From positions 1 to 8,873 of the forward strand of contig JAEDOA010000057.1 of assembly GCA_016302195.1 (NCBI GenBank): a DNA stretch of 8,873 nt, given 5' to 3'. The notes under the pieces were generated by a model. The model saw only the letters and a program-made list of their open reading frames with translations, made no database searches and was not told the origin of the DNA. This DNA is from Erysipelotrichaceae bacterium. Its GTDB lineage: Bacteria > Bacillota_I > Bacilli_A > Erysipelotrichales > Erysipelotrichaceae. This document shows, in pieces, positions 1-7,226 of the stretch (position 1 is its first letter; each line of letters begins with the position of its first letter). The position numbers and the translations under genes are program-made.

Positions 1-128
1 AATGGATATCTTTCCGCAATATGTCCAAATGTATCAGTTGTAGCATCTCCATATAATGCTGCATCGGGTTCTGCACCAATTCCTAATGAATCCATAACAA
101 TAAGGAATACTCTTTTATATTTTTTCAT
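1..128 (-). CDS. deoB: Phosphopentomutase, N-terminal fragment (cut by window edge)
   Basis: This is the first 42 codons of phosphopentomutase, a cytoplasmic Mn-dependent enzyme that interconverts ribose or deoxyribose 1-phosphate and 5-phosphate, linking nucleoside breakdown to the pentose phosphate pathway. The visible N-terminus reads MKKYKRVFLIVMDSLGIGAE followed by PDA, the classic start of the family. Asp13 sits where the alkaline-phosphatase-like fold binds its metal. A GDATTDTFGHIAE stretch follows and is also typical. The rest of the protein, including the phosphorylated Thr and the other metal ligands, lies outside the window. The ATG begins one base after the xerD stop codon and has the strongest Shine-Dalgarno sequence seen here, so it is probably the next gene of the same operon. 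The xerD-deoB order is also found in Bacillus. Confidence 0.93.
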   Translation of the reverse strand, partial: MKKYKRVFLIVMDSLGIGAEPDAALYGDATTDTFGHIAERYP

Positions 129-129
129 T

Positions 130-1029
130 TTATATCTCCTTTTTCTTTGCTCTACTTAATTTATTATATGCCTCTACAAGCTTTTTGTCTTGTAGATGTG
201 TGTAAATTTGAGTTGTAGAAATATCACTATGTCCTAACAACTGTTGAACACTTCTAAGGTCCGAATCATTTTCCAGCATGTTTGTGGCAAATGAATGTCG
301 TAAACTATGAGGTGATATATTAATTTCGATATTTAATTCTTTTTGTTTTGCTTTAATAAGGGTAAATACATATTGTCTGTTAACTTGATTACCCAGATTA
401 TTAATTAATAATGCTGTGTTATTATTCTTTTTATTAAAGATAGGGCGAATATTGTTAAGATAATAAGTAATGTTTTCGGTTGTTTCATTGTTAATCAACA
501 CTACTCTTTCTTTATTACCTTTTCCTATTACTCTAATTTGTTTATGAGATAGATTTAATTGTTTTAATTGTAGATTACAAAGTTCACTTACCCTAATACC
601 TGTAACATATAATAATTCAATTAGTAATCTATTAAAGAACTCTTTAGCATTATTAATATCGAAACTACTTAGAATTTGATTAATCTGATTTGAATTTAAA
701 TATACGGGAAGTGATAGACAACTAGATTTCAATTTCAAAGCAGCAATCTTGTTTGGAATATTATAATTAAGATATAAGTATCTATGAAGATTGTTAACTG
801 AAGTAAACAGATGAGATATGCTTCTTTTACTTAATTTATCTTGTTGATTACTTAAAAAATCCTGAATGATATAATTATCAACATCTTCAATATTTACGAT
901 ATTATTATCTGATAGATATTGATTATACTTTTTTAAGTCATTGCTGTATGATTCAATGGTAGCTAATGATTTGTTTTCTATTACTTTTATGTAGTATAAA
1001 TAGTTGTCTATTGCATTATCTACTAGCAT
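130..1029 (-). CDS. xerD: Site-specific tyrosine recombinase, XerD type
   Basis: A 299-residue tyrosine recombinase, full length for XerC/XerD. These cytoplasmic enzymes resolve chromosome dimers at dif sites near the terminus. The N-terminal SAM-like core-binding domain spans roughly residues 5-90 and the catalytic domain about 110-295. All catalytic residues are visible: Arg146 in TGIRVSEL, Lys170 in VIGKGNKER, His241 and Arg244 in HSLRHSFA, His267 in LLGHSD and the nucleophile Tyr276 in IYTHL. Each is offset by two or three positions from E. coli XerD (R148, K172, H244, R247, H270, Y279). The start overlaps the end of recN by 7 bp, and AAAGGA lies 8 bases upstream, supporting the chosen ATG. 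Position before deoB supports XerD rather than XerC, but only a genome-wide comparison settles the paralogue. No phage or integron context is present. Confidence 0.93.
   Translation of the reverse strand: MLVDNAIDNYLYYIKVIENKSLATIESYSNDLKKYNQYLSDNNIVNIEDVDNYIIQDFLSNQQDKLSKRSISHLFTSVNNLHRYLYLNYNIPNKIAALKLKSSCLSLPVYLNSNQINQILSSFDINNAKEFFNRLLIELLYVTGIRVSELCNLQLKQLNLSHKQIRVIGKGNKERVVLINNETTENITYYLNNIRPIFNKKNNNTALLINNLGNQVNRQYVFTLIKAKQKELNIEINISPHSLRHSFATNMLENDSDLRSVQQLLGHSDISTTQIYTHLQDKKLVEAYNKLSRAKKKEI
135..142 (-). promoter_or_regulatory. Strong ribosome binding site for deoB
   Basis: On the minus strand this reads AAAGGAGA, six bases before the deoB ATG. It lies inside the last codons of xerD. 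It fixes the deoB start and suggests that deoB is well translated even though it depends on upstream transcription. Confidence 0.75.
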
Positions 1030-2672
1030 ATAGCCTGTCCTTTCGCTAATAATTCCTCGGCAGCTGAAAGCGAGCTTTGGGTGATATTAGAGCTTGATAG
1101 TATGGCCAATTGTTGAATTCTCTGTTGCTTATCTAATAATACAATATTACTTGTAGTTGTAGTATCATTGCTATCTTTAGAGATGAGGTAATGATATTTT
1201 CCACAGGCACTAACAGAAGATAAGTGAGTTACCGCAAACACTTGGATATCTTTAGATAATTGCGCCATTTTAACACCAATATTGAAGGCTACTTTACCAC
1301 TTACACCTGTATCAATTTCATCAAAAATAACTAATTTACTGCCTTGTAAGTTGGCAAAAATTACTTTTAATCCTAACATTAATCTTGATAACTCGCCTCC
1401 AGAGGCAACTTTATTTAGTGGTGATAATGATACACCTTTATTCATGGAAATAAGAAATTCCACTCTATCGATACCTTTATTTGTTAGCTGATCAGCATTA
1501 ATATCAACCTTAAAAACAGCGTTAGGTAGTGATAAATCTTTAAGCTGTTCCATTATCTTTTCAGATAATTCATTTGATTTATTACATCTGATATCATGAA
1601 GCAAATTAGCTTTTTCAAGATAGCTTTGTTTTGCTATTTCGATTTTTTTTGATAATTGATCTAATATAAGTTCTCTATCATCATACTGTTGTAATTGTTG
1701 TTTTAATTGGTTTTTTAATTGAATTAATCCAGCTAATGATGTATTATACTTTCTTTTCAGTCTTTGTAGTAGATATAATCTTTCATTTAACTCATTAAGG
1801 GTATTTTCGTCAATCACGCTTTCTTTCATCTTGCTTTTAATGGAATCAAAATCATCATTAATTGCATAATAACAATCAAGAATATTATGTATCTCTTCTT
1901 TAATACTATCAAAGTTTGAAAGGTTATCTGCTAATTTATTAAACTGATATAGTTTTGAAATAATGCCATCATCAGATTCAAATAAATCATATAGTTGATC
2001 TATTATTTTCTGATTCTTTTCTAAAGAAGCAAACTCTTTTAATTGTTTAGAGATTTCTTCATCTTCATTCATGTTGCTAAGATTGGCATTTTCCAATTCA
2101 TCAAGTTGATATTTGATTATTTCCAGTTGAGCTAAAGAGAAAGTGGTATTATTCAATTTATCATATTCATTTTGTAATTGCATATATTGCTTATATAAGG
2201 AATTGACCTGTTGTAATAAAGAATCATTCGAGCAGTATTTATCCAATAAATCAAGATGATATTTATTATTTAGTAAATATTGATTATCGTGTTGACAATG
2301 AATGTCAACATAATCTGATAATAAATCTTTAATAAATGATACTGAACAGGCTCTTTGATTAACTCTTGTGCTGCTTTTGCCTTCTTGATTAATTTCTCTA
2401 GATATAATTAATGTTTCATCATCAAAACCAGCTTCATTTAATTTTTCTTTAATTTCATCTGTTAATGAAAATTCTCCTTCTATTATTGCTTTATTACAGC
2501 CTTGTTTTATCATAGAAGTAGTCATTTTACTGCCGGTTAAGATTGATATTCCATCGATAAAGATACTTTTTCCAGCCCCGGTTTCACCTGTAAAGACTGA
2601 AAATCCATCATTAAATTGAAGATTAATTGAATCAATTAATATAAAATTTTTAATATAGAGATTTTTTAACAT
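1023..2672 (-). CDS. recN: DNA repair protein RecN (SMC-like ATPase)
   Basis: RecN is a cytoplasmic SMC-like ATPase that gathers at double-strand breaks and helps RecA-dependent repair. The 549 residues are close to the usual 550-580. The N-terminal half of the head has Walker A GETGAGKS (residues 29-36) and a Q-loop region IHCQHDNQ near residue 127. Residues about 150-370 are Glu/Lys/Gln-rich and predicted coiled coil, interrupted in the middle as in RecN. The C-terminal half has the ABC signature ASGGELSRLML (423-433), Walker B KLVIFDEIDTG (446-456) and the switch His483 in VTHL. Its ATG overlaps the end of tlyA by 7 bp with GAGAGG ten bases upstream, so translation is probably coupled. I saw no LexA-type GAAC-N4-GTTC box or separate promoter in front of it. 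In Bacillus argR (ahrC) sits between tlyA and recN; here it is absent. Confidence 0.96.
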   Translation of the reverse strand: MLKNLYIKNFILIDSINLQFNDGFSVFTGETGAGKSIFIDGISILTGSKMTTSMIKQGCNKAIIEGEFSLTDEIKEKLNEAGFDDETLIISREINQEGKSSTRVNQRACSVSFIKDLLSDYVDIHCQHDNQYLLNNKYHLDLLDKYCSNDSLLQQVNSLYKQYMQLQNEYDKLNNTTFSLAQLEIIKYQLDELENANLSNMNEDEEISKQLKEFASLEKNQKIIDQLYDLFESDDGIISKLYQFNKLADNLSNFDSIKEEIHNILDCYYAINDDFDSIKSKMKESVIDENTLNELNERLYLLQRLKRKYNTSLAGLIQLKNQLKQQLQQYDDRELILDQLSKKIEIAKQSYLEKANLLHDIRCNKSNELSEKIMEQLKDLSLPNAVFKVDINADQLTNKGIDRVEFLISMNKGVSLSPLNKVASGGELSRLMLGLKVIFANLQGSKLVIFDEIDTGVSGKVAFNIGVKMAQLSKDIQVFAVTHLSSVSACGKYHYLISKDSNDTTTTSNIVLLDKQQRIQQLAILSSSNITQSSLSAAEELLAKGQAIC

Positions 2673-3430
2673 AGCACATTTACCTCTCTTATATAATCAA
2701 TCAGACTTCCCTTATTAAAATATAGAAGATATTCGCTATTTCCTTCTTTTCCTTTTATAGGAGAAGCAGTGAAACCAATTAAATATAAATCAAAGCGCAA
2801 AGCCTCTTTAATAAAATCATTTAATTTTTCTAGTACTATTTTATCATTATTTACGATATTTGAGTTATTGAGATACTGTTTTCCCACTTCAAATTGCGGT
2901 TTAAATAAGATTACTGCTTTGCCGTTTTCATCTAAAATAGTAGAGATTGAATTAAGCATCTTTCCTGCTGAGATAAAAGAGACGTCCATTACTACAAAAT
3001 CAACTGTATCATTAATGTCATTTTTAGTTAAATAGCGACAATTAATCTTTTCTTTAACGATTACTTTGTTATTATCCCTTATTGATTTATCTAGCTGATT
3101 TTCACCAACATCGAAAGCATATACTTTCTTACAGCCAAATTGCAGGCAGCAATCGGTAAAACCGCCAGTTGAAGCACCAATATCCAGGATAACTTTGTCA
3201 CTTAAATCTAAATTAAATTTAGTAATAGCTTCAAGAAGCTTATATCCGCCTCTTGAAACAAAAGAATATTGCTGTTTAATTATGTTTATTGAATCATTTT
3301 CATTGATAATATAACCGGCTTTTGTAATAATTCGGTTATTTACTTTAACTTTCTTTTCTTTGATAGCTAGTAAAGCTTGTGATCGACTGTTGAAATATCC
3401 TTTTTCTGTTAAATATACATCTAAACGCAT
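2666..3430 (-). CDS. tlyA: TlyA family rRNA 2'-O-methyltransferase
   Basis: A 254-residue protein with an N-terminal S4 RNA-binding domain (about 1-55, starting at RLDVYLTEKG) and a C-terminal FtsJ/RrmJ-like SAM methyltransferase domain (about 58-245). The SAM-binding motif LDIGASTGGFTD is at 82-93. The expected catalytic tetrad is Lys64, Asp149, Lys177 and Glu233, each exactly five positions below the Mycobacterium TlyA residues K69, D154, K182 and E238. The family methylates riboses in 16S and/or 23S rRNA; the target in this organism cannot be read from sequence. The old name hemolysin is historical. The gene starts 4 bp after the ispA stop with only a weak GTGGT as ribosome binding site, suggesting reinitiation by ribosomes leaving ispA. 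In Bacillus the homologue yqxC follows dxs, which is missing here. Confidence 0.93.
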   Translation of the reverse strand: MRLDVYLTEKGYFNSRSQALLAIKEKKVKVNNRIITKAGYIINENDSINIIKQQYSFVSRGGYKLLEAITKFNLDLSDKVILDIGASTGGFTDCCLQFGCKKVYAFDVGENQLDKSIRDNNKVIVKEKINCRYLTKNDINDTVDFVVMDVSFISAGKMLNSISTILDENGKAVILFKPQFEVGKQYLNNSNIVNNDKIVLEKLNDFIKEALRFDLYLIGFTASPIKGKEGNSEYLLYFNKGSLIDYIREVNVLC

Positions 3431-3434
3431 ATAA

Positions 3435-4274
3435 TTACCACGTTCTATTAGCTAGCTTAGCTATTAACTCTTTTGTGTTATCAAAATGATTCTTCTCATC
3501 ACTTAACAAGTCATTGATTTCTGTTAACAATGTAGTTACTAAATCTTTTGCTTTATTTAAAGACAATAATGAAACATAGGTAGATTTATTATTATCTTTA
3601 TCACTTGTTGATTTTCCCAATTGCTTTACATCAGCAGTTACATCCAAGATATCATCCTGAATTTGAAAGGCAATGCCAAGTTTTTTACCAACCTGTTCAA
3701 ATAAATTCAAATATTCTTCTTTATTTGCAATATAACAGGCACCAATCAAAGCAACGGTTATTAATTTTCCGGTTTTTAAATTATCCATTTGTAATAAATC
3801 ATCAATACTAACCTGTTTTCCTTCAAACTCCTTATCTAGAGATTGTCCTTTAATCATGCCGTCTTTGCCAGAATAATTGGCAAGTAATTTGATTAGTTTA
3901 ACCTTTAAAGAATCGCTATAGAAGCTGTTTGCCAGATTTTCAAAGCTATATGTTAGTAAAGCATCACCAGCTAAAATTGCTGTCTGTTCATCAAACGCTT
4001 TATGATTTGTTAGTTTTCCTCTTCTATAATCATCATTATCAAATGCAGGCAAGTCGTCATGTATCAATGAATAAGTATGAACCATTTCTAAAGAACTACC
4101 AAAAGGATAACCAATTGTTTCATCTACATTAAAATCCTTAAGCAAATTTAATAATAACAATGGTCTTAACCTTTTGCTTTTAGCTAAAAGGGAGTAATTC
4201 ATGCTTTTTTCAACTATATAGTCCTGTTGAATAATAGAACTTAAATAGTTTTCGAAGTTTTCTTTATTGATCAT
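3435..4274 (-). CDS. ispA: Polyprenyl (probably farnesyl) diphosphate synthase
   Basis: A 279-residue all-helical trans-prenyltransferase that condenses isopentenyl diphosphate with allylic diphosphates, feeding undecaprenyl carrier and quinone-type lipid synthesis. The first Asp-rich motif is DDLPAFD (73-79) followed by NDDYRRG; the second is DDILD (207-211). The two-residue insertion in the first motif and Tyr68 five residues before it fit bacterial type II farnesyl diphosphate synthases, so a C15 product is most likely, with geranylgeranyl diphosphate as the alternative. Other family marks are KRLRP (34-38), LAGDALLT (101-108) and GQSLD (143-147). The protein is slightly short against the usual 290-300 residues, but the C-terminal LANR ending looks natural. 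Its ATG overlaps the xseB end by 11 bp and has AAGGAGA six bases upstream. Order xseA-xseB-ispA matches Bacillus. Confidence 0.93.
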   Translation of the reverse strand: MINKENFENYLSSIIQQDYIVEKSMNYSLLAKSKRLRPLLLLNLLKDFNVDETIGYPFGSSLEMVHTYSLIHDDLPAFDNDDYRRGKLTNHKAFDEQTAILAGDALLTYSFENLANSFYSDSLKVKLIKLLANYSGKDGMIKGQSLDKEFEGKQVSIDDLLQMDNLKTGKLITVALIGACYIANKEEYLNLFEQVGKKLGIAFQIQDDILDVTADVKQLGKSTSDKDNNKSTYVSLLSLNKAKDLVTTLLTEINDLLSDEKNHFDNTKELIAKLANRTW

Positions 4275-4467
4275 CGCTATTCTCCTTATTTAGCTCTTCA
4301 ATTTTTTTAGTTGCAGATAATAACTGTTGTTTACAATAATTTGCTAAAGATAACCCTTGCTGATAAAGCTCAATAGATTTTGTTAAACTGGTATTACTTT
4401 GCTGTAATTGTAAATTGATCTGTTCTAATTTTTGCATTGCTTCTTCAAATGTTAATTGCTTATCCAT
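4264..4467 (-). CDS. xseB: Exodeoxyribonuclease VII small subunit
   Basis: A 67-residue helical protein of normal length for XseB. The pattern LTFEEAMQKLEQI at the N-terminus, then SLTKSIELYQQGLSLANYC, is the family hallmark, and an acidic tail follows. Several small subunits bind the coiled coil of XseA to form exonuclease VII, which degrades single-stranded DNA from both ends. It starts 4 bp after the xseA stop with AAAGGA eight bases upstream, as expected for subunits made together, and its end overlaps ispA by 11 bp. Confidence 0.94.
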   Translation of the reverse strand: MDKQLTFEEAMQKLEQINLQLQQSNTSLTKSIELYQQGLSLANYCKQQLLSATKKIEELNKENSDDQ

Positions 4468-4471
4468 ATTA

Positions 4472-5803
4472 CTAATCCTTTCCTGTAACTTTTGCGTAAA
4501 CTATACCATCGTGATACTGTAATGTAATATTATCTTCGATTGCTAATTGATTTTTGCTGCTAATAATCTGATCATTCTTTTTTGTTATTGAAAATCCTCT
4601 TTTTAATACATTTGTAGGATTTAGACTATCCAGCAACACGATTGAATTATACAAATTATTTTGCTCTTTTTCTAATTTAGATTTTAACAAATTGTTATTG
4701 CTAATAGATAAATCATTAAGCTGCTTTTGCTTGTTTTCCAAGATAACTTTGGTTTTTGCTAAATAACCATCTAGTTGATTAAAACTTTTAGTTAATAAAG
4801 TCGATTTATTAATCATTAATAAAGACATTTTTTGCTTTAATTGATTTTTAACTAGTTCAATTTGAGATAACTTATTAATAAAGCTTTGTTGTATTGCTTG
4901 TAGTTTACTTTGATAGTAATCTATTAACTGAGAATTATAATTAATCTTTTCATTTAAATAATTACTCATCGTTTCAACTGATTTGTTTATTCTCTGATAT
5001 ACTTCATTTATGTCACTGCAACAACTAACTGCTGCTGCAGTAGGTGTAGCTGCTCTTTTATCACTCACCAAATCGGCAATTGTGGTATCTATTTCATGAC
5101 CTATACCTGTCACAATAGGAGTCTTTAAGTTAAAAATAGTAGTGGCCAATTCTTCATCATTGAAACAAAACAAGTCATCTACTGATCCGCCACCTCTAGC
5201 TAATATCATAACGTCACAATTATAGCTATCAGCTTTTTTTAGTGCTCTGATTATGTCACTTGCTGCATTATCTCCTTGTACAAGAGCATATTCTTCATAT
5301 AATTTTGCTATCGGCCAACGATTTTTTAATGTCTTTCTAATATCCTGCAAAGCTGCTGTATTAGCTCCTGTTACAACAGCAATTGTCATCGGGTATAAAG
5401 GAATAGGTTTTTTTCTTTCCTGATCAAAATATCCTAAAGGAAGCAGTTTTTGTTTAATTTTTTCAAACTGCTGGTAAAAATTACCTTTACCATTTAAGCT
5501 GATATTACTTACAATTATTTGTAAAGTTCCACTCTTCTCAAAGATATTTATGTTTCCATTAACGATGACTTGCTGGCCATTTTCCGGAATAAAATTCAAT
5601 TTGGCATTTGCTGATTTAAACATTGCGCAATTAATAAAAGCATTGTTATCCTTCAGGGAAAAATACCAATGCCCGCTATAGTGATTAGTAAAATTACCTA
5701 TTTCACCAATAACTGTTACATTAGTTAATAAGTAATCACTTTTTAATTGTTGTTTTATATAATTTACTAAATTACTAACTGAAAAAATATTACTGTTGTT
5801 CAT
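4472..5803 (-). CDS. xseA: Exodeoxyribonuclease VII large subunit
   Basis: The 443-residue catalytic subunit of exonuclease VII, a cytoplasmic single-strand DNA nuclease. Residues about 6-102 form the OB-fold, with the motif GEIGNFTNHYSGHWYFSLKD. The catalytic core at about 125-260 carries Asp154 (AALQDI), Arg203 (ARGGGS), His236 and Asp239 (GIGHEIDTTIAD). These match the essential E. coli residues D155, R205, H238 and D241. A long Gln/Lys/Asn-rich coiled coil (about 262-395) should bind XseB, and the C-terminal NPTNVLKRGFSIT segment is standard. The start overlaps the nusB stop as ATGA, and the best ribosome binding site (GGAG, 13 bases upstream) is poor, so coupling to nusB is likely. In Bacillus folD lies between nusB and xseA; here it does not. 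Confidence 0.96.
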   Translation of the reverse strand: MNNSNIFSVSNLVNYIKQQLKSDYLLTNVTVIGEIGNFTNHYSGHWYFSLKDNNAFINCAMFKSANAKLNFIPENGQQVIVNGNINIFEKSGTLQIIVSNISLNGKGNFYQQFEKIKQKLLPLGYFDQERKKPIPLYPMTIAVVTGANTAALQDIRKTLKNRWPIAKLYEEYALVQGDNAASDIIRALKKADSYNCDVMILARGGGSVDDLFCFNDEELATTIFNLKTPIVTGIGHEIDTTIADLVSDKRAATPTAAAVSCCSDINEVYQRINKSVETMSNYLNEKINYNSQLIDYYQSKLQAIQQSFINKLSQIELVKNQLKQKMSLLMINKSTLLTKSFNQLDGYLAKTKVILENKQKQLNDLSISNNNLLKSKLEKEQNNLYNSIVLLDSLNPTNVLKRGFSITKKNDQIISSKNQLAIEDNITLQYHDGIVYAKVTGKD

Positions 5804-6177
5804 AGACGATCTAACACTCCGTTAATAAATTTTGGAGCTTTATCATCACAATATTTTTTAGCTATCTCAATTGCTTCATTAATAACAACTGCTCTATCAA
5901 TTTTATTTTCTTCAAGCTGGAAGACAGATAATAATAGTATGCTTTGCTCAATATAACCTAAACGAGAAAATTGATATTCATTTAATTTTGGTTCAATCAA
6001 TTCGATTAAATGATCTTTTTCATTAATAACACCAATTGTATTTTCAATAATAAAACTAATCGATTCTTTATCGTCTAGCTCCAAATTTTCATCAAATATA
6101 TCATCTATTTTTTTACCTGTAAGTAAATACTGATAGATACAGGTCATAATTTTTATTCTTTGTTCTCTTCTTGTCAT
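5800..6177 (-). CDS. nusB: Transcription antitermination factor NusB
   Basis: A 125-residue all-helical RNA-binding protein. With NusE (ribosomal protein S10) it binds boxA in rRNA leaders and keeps polymerase from terminating in rRNA operons. The N-terminal MTRREQRIKIM fits the family start. The C-terminal block AVVINEAIEIAKKYCDDKAPKFINGVLD is nearly textbook. Length is slightly short of the usual 130-150. The ribosome binding site is weak (ACGG), and the ATG lies 11 bases after the asp23 stop. It ends in a TGA overlapping xseA; the natural ending GVLDRL shows that TGA really is a stop codon here. Confidence 0.95.
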   Translation of the reverse strand: MTRREQRIKIMTCIYQYLLTGKKIDDIFDENLELDDKESISFIIENTIGVINEKDHLIELIEPKLNEYQFSRLGYIEQSILLLSVFQLEENKIDRAVVINEAIEIAKKYCDDKAPKFINGVLDRL

Positions 6178-6188
6178 AACAATACCGT

Positions 6189-6518
6189 TTAAATACAGAA
6201 TCCTTTTACATTAACATTTACAATTATATTATTAATTGATGTCATAGCATAAATCTCGCTTGCTACGTTATTTTGAATTTGTCTTGAGATTTCGTTAACA
6301 TTCTTTCCAATTCTAACAACAATATCAAGATCAATGATTAAAGCATTGTTTTCAACTTTACAATTTACATTTTTTCTAAAGTTTGTTGATAATGTCAGAT
6401 AAACATCTTTCATATCTTCAATTGTATATTGTGCAATTGATTCAAATACAGAAATAGATAAACCAATTGTTCCAATTGTGTCTTTGTTTTTACTTGCTAA
6501 AATATATTCGACTGCCAT
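6189..6518 (-). CDS. Asp23/Gls24 family envelope stress response protein (YqhY position)
   Basis: A 109-residue single-domain Asp23/Gls24 protein. Family features are GTIGLSISVFESIA (16-29), a beta-rich centre with NNALIIDLDIVVRIGKNV, and the C-terminal pattern VASEIYAMTSI followed by VNVNVKG. There is no signal peptide or membrane segment. The position directly before nusB is that of Bacillus yqhY, a single-domain member genetically linked to acetyl-CoA carboxylase control and normally found after accB-accC. No acc gene is present here, so that role cannot be assumed. A GAGGT ribosome binding site lies 9 bases before the ATG, and a possible promoter lies in the roughly 36 bp upstream gap. 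The biochemical function of the family is not settled. Confidence 0.88.
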   Translation of the reverse strand: MAVEYILASKNKDTIGTIGLSISVFESIAQYTIEDMKDVYLTLSTNFRKNVNCKVENNALIIDLDIVVRIGKNVNEISRQIQNNVASEIYAMTSINNIIVNVNVKGFCI

Positions 6519-6538
6519 CTTTTATTTACCTCTTTTCT

Positions 6539-6574
6539 ATTTTATCATAGAATCTTATATAAATGAAATATCAA
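6539..6574 (-). promoter_or_regulatory. Candidate internal promoter ahead of the asp23 gene
   Basis: On the minus strand the sequence TATGATAAAAT (6539-6549) can be read as a -10 TATGAT or as an extended -10, TG-A-TAAAAT. A TTGATA at 6569-6574, inside the ribF end, matches the -35 consensus at five of six positions but lies 19 bases from TATGAT, longer than ideal. The same 11 bases occur before truB. Because the region is very AT-rich, this is only a candidate. Confidence 0.35.
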
Positions 6575-7226
6575 CGCATCCATTTTTATAGTCAATATGG
6601 TTATCTGTTAGCAGATATTGTTTATTGTTAATTAAAACTTTATAACTTCCTTTTAATGGTAAAACATTTTCACTATCAATAATTGTATTATCTTTAATAG
6701 TTACATTGGCAATATAATTTTTATTTAATAGATAATTTGCTGTTGAAATATCACCTTGTTTTATCATTTCAATTATTTCTGTTGAGTTTATCTTATGATC
6801 GTTATATAGCTCTTCTTCAACTGTTATAACATCAAAATTCTTAATTCTACTTTCCAATAAATCCTTCACTTTACCACTTCCCTTATGACCAAAGCTGAAA
6901 TCAGGACCACATACAAGAGTTTGTAAATCAAATTTGTTTAAAAAATATTCAATAAAAATATCAGGGGTTACAAGAGAAAACTCTTTTGTAAAGTCGATTA
7001 CGATAACTTCTTGGATACCTAATTGATACATATAATTTTCTTTTTGTTTTAAAGTAGATAGATGCTTTTTATTCTTATCTGCCCCATAAACAGTTTTTGG
7101 ATCAGGATAAAAGGTGATTGCTGCTGAAATATATTTATCACCGGCTAATTCTATTGTTTTTTTAATTAATTTTTGGTGTCCTAAATGGACTCCATCAAAA
7201 TGTCCTATACAAGCTACATATTTCAT
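6555..7226 (-). CDS. ribF: Short RibF homologue: FAD synthetase domain without a recognisable riboflavin kinase domain
   Basis: The family converts riboflavin to FMN and FMN to FAD with two domains in about 310 residues. This protein has 223. The N-terminal nucleotidyltransferase (FMN adenylyltransferase) domain is clear: GHFDGVHLGHQ (8-18) with the HxGH motif, TFYPDPKTV (38-46), and CGPDFSFGHKGSG (106-118). Two usual residues differ: the His of the FxPHP motif is Asp42, and the STxxR motif reads STEII (148-152) without its Arg. After about residue 172 only some 50 residues remain. They contain PLKGSYKV, faintly like the kinase GVY segment, but lack GFPTAN and the rest of the kinase. I chose the second ATG (7226), which overlaps the truB stop as TAATG and lies 9 bases from AAAAGGGG; the earlier ATG at 7232 would be only 3 bases from it. 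FAD formation from FMN is plausible; riboflavin kinase activity is unlikely. Confidence 0.85.
   Translation of the reverse strand: MKYVACIGHFDGVHLGHQKLIKKTIELAGDKYISAAITFYPDPKTVYGADKNKKHLSTLKQKENYMYQLGIQEVIVIDFTKEFSLVTPDIFIEYFLNKFDLQTLVCGPDFSFGHKGSGKVKDLLESRIKNFDVITVEEELYNDHKINSTEIIEMIKQGDISTANYLLNKNYIANVTIKDNTIIDSENVLPLKGSYKVLINNKQYLLTDNHIDYKNGCVDISFI

Noticed and set aside
130..1029. Tyrosine recombinase as a sign of an integrated element
   Set aside because: Length, catalytic spacing and position between recN and deoB fit housekeeping XerD; no att-like repeats, tRNA gene or phage genes are nearby.
1282..1491. Open plus-strand frame of 69 codons inside recN
   Set aside because: It lies fully antisense to the conserved ATPase region of recN and its product resembles no family I know; it is a shadow of the real gene.
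2769..3035. Open plus-strand frame of 88 codons inside tlyA
   Set aside because: Antisense to conserved TlyA methyltransferase sequence, no domain-like pattern and no convincing start signals.
2666..3430. TlyA as a hemolysin or virulence factor
   Set aside because: The S4 plus FtsJ-like domains and intact K-D-K-E residues indicate an rRNA methyltransferase; there is no secretion signal.
3605..4132. Two open plus-strand frames inside ispA
   Set aside because: Both are antisense to the Asp-rich motifs region of ispA, and their products look like random low-complexity translation.
5800..5803. TGA read as Trp, as in many Mollicutes
   Set aside because: nusB ends naturally at this TGA after GVLDRL, and the few Trp residues seen use TGG, so the standard bacterial code fits.
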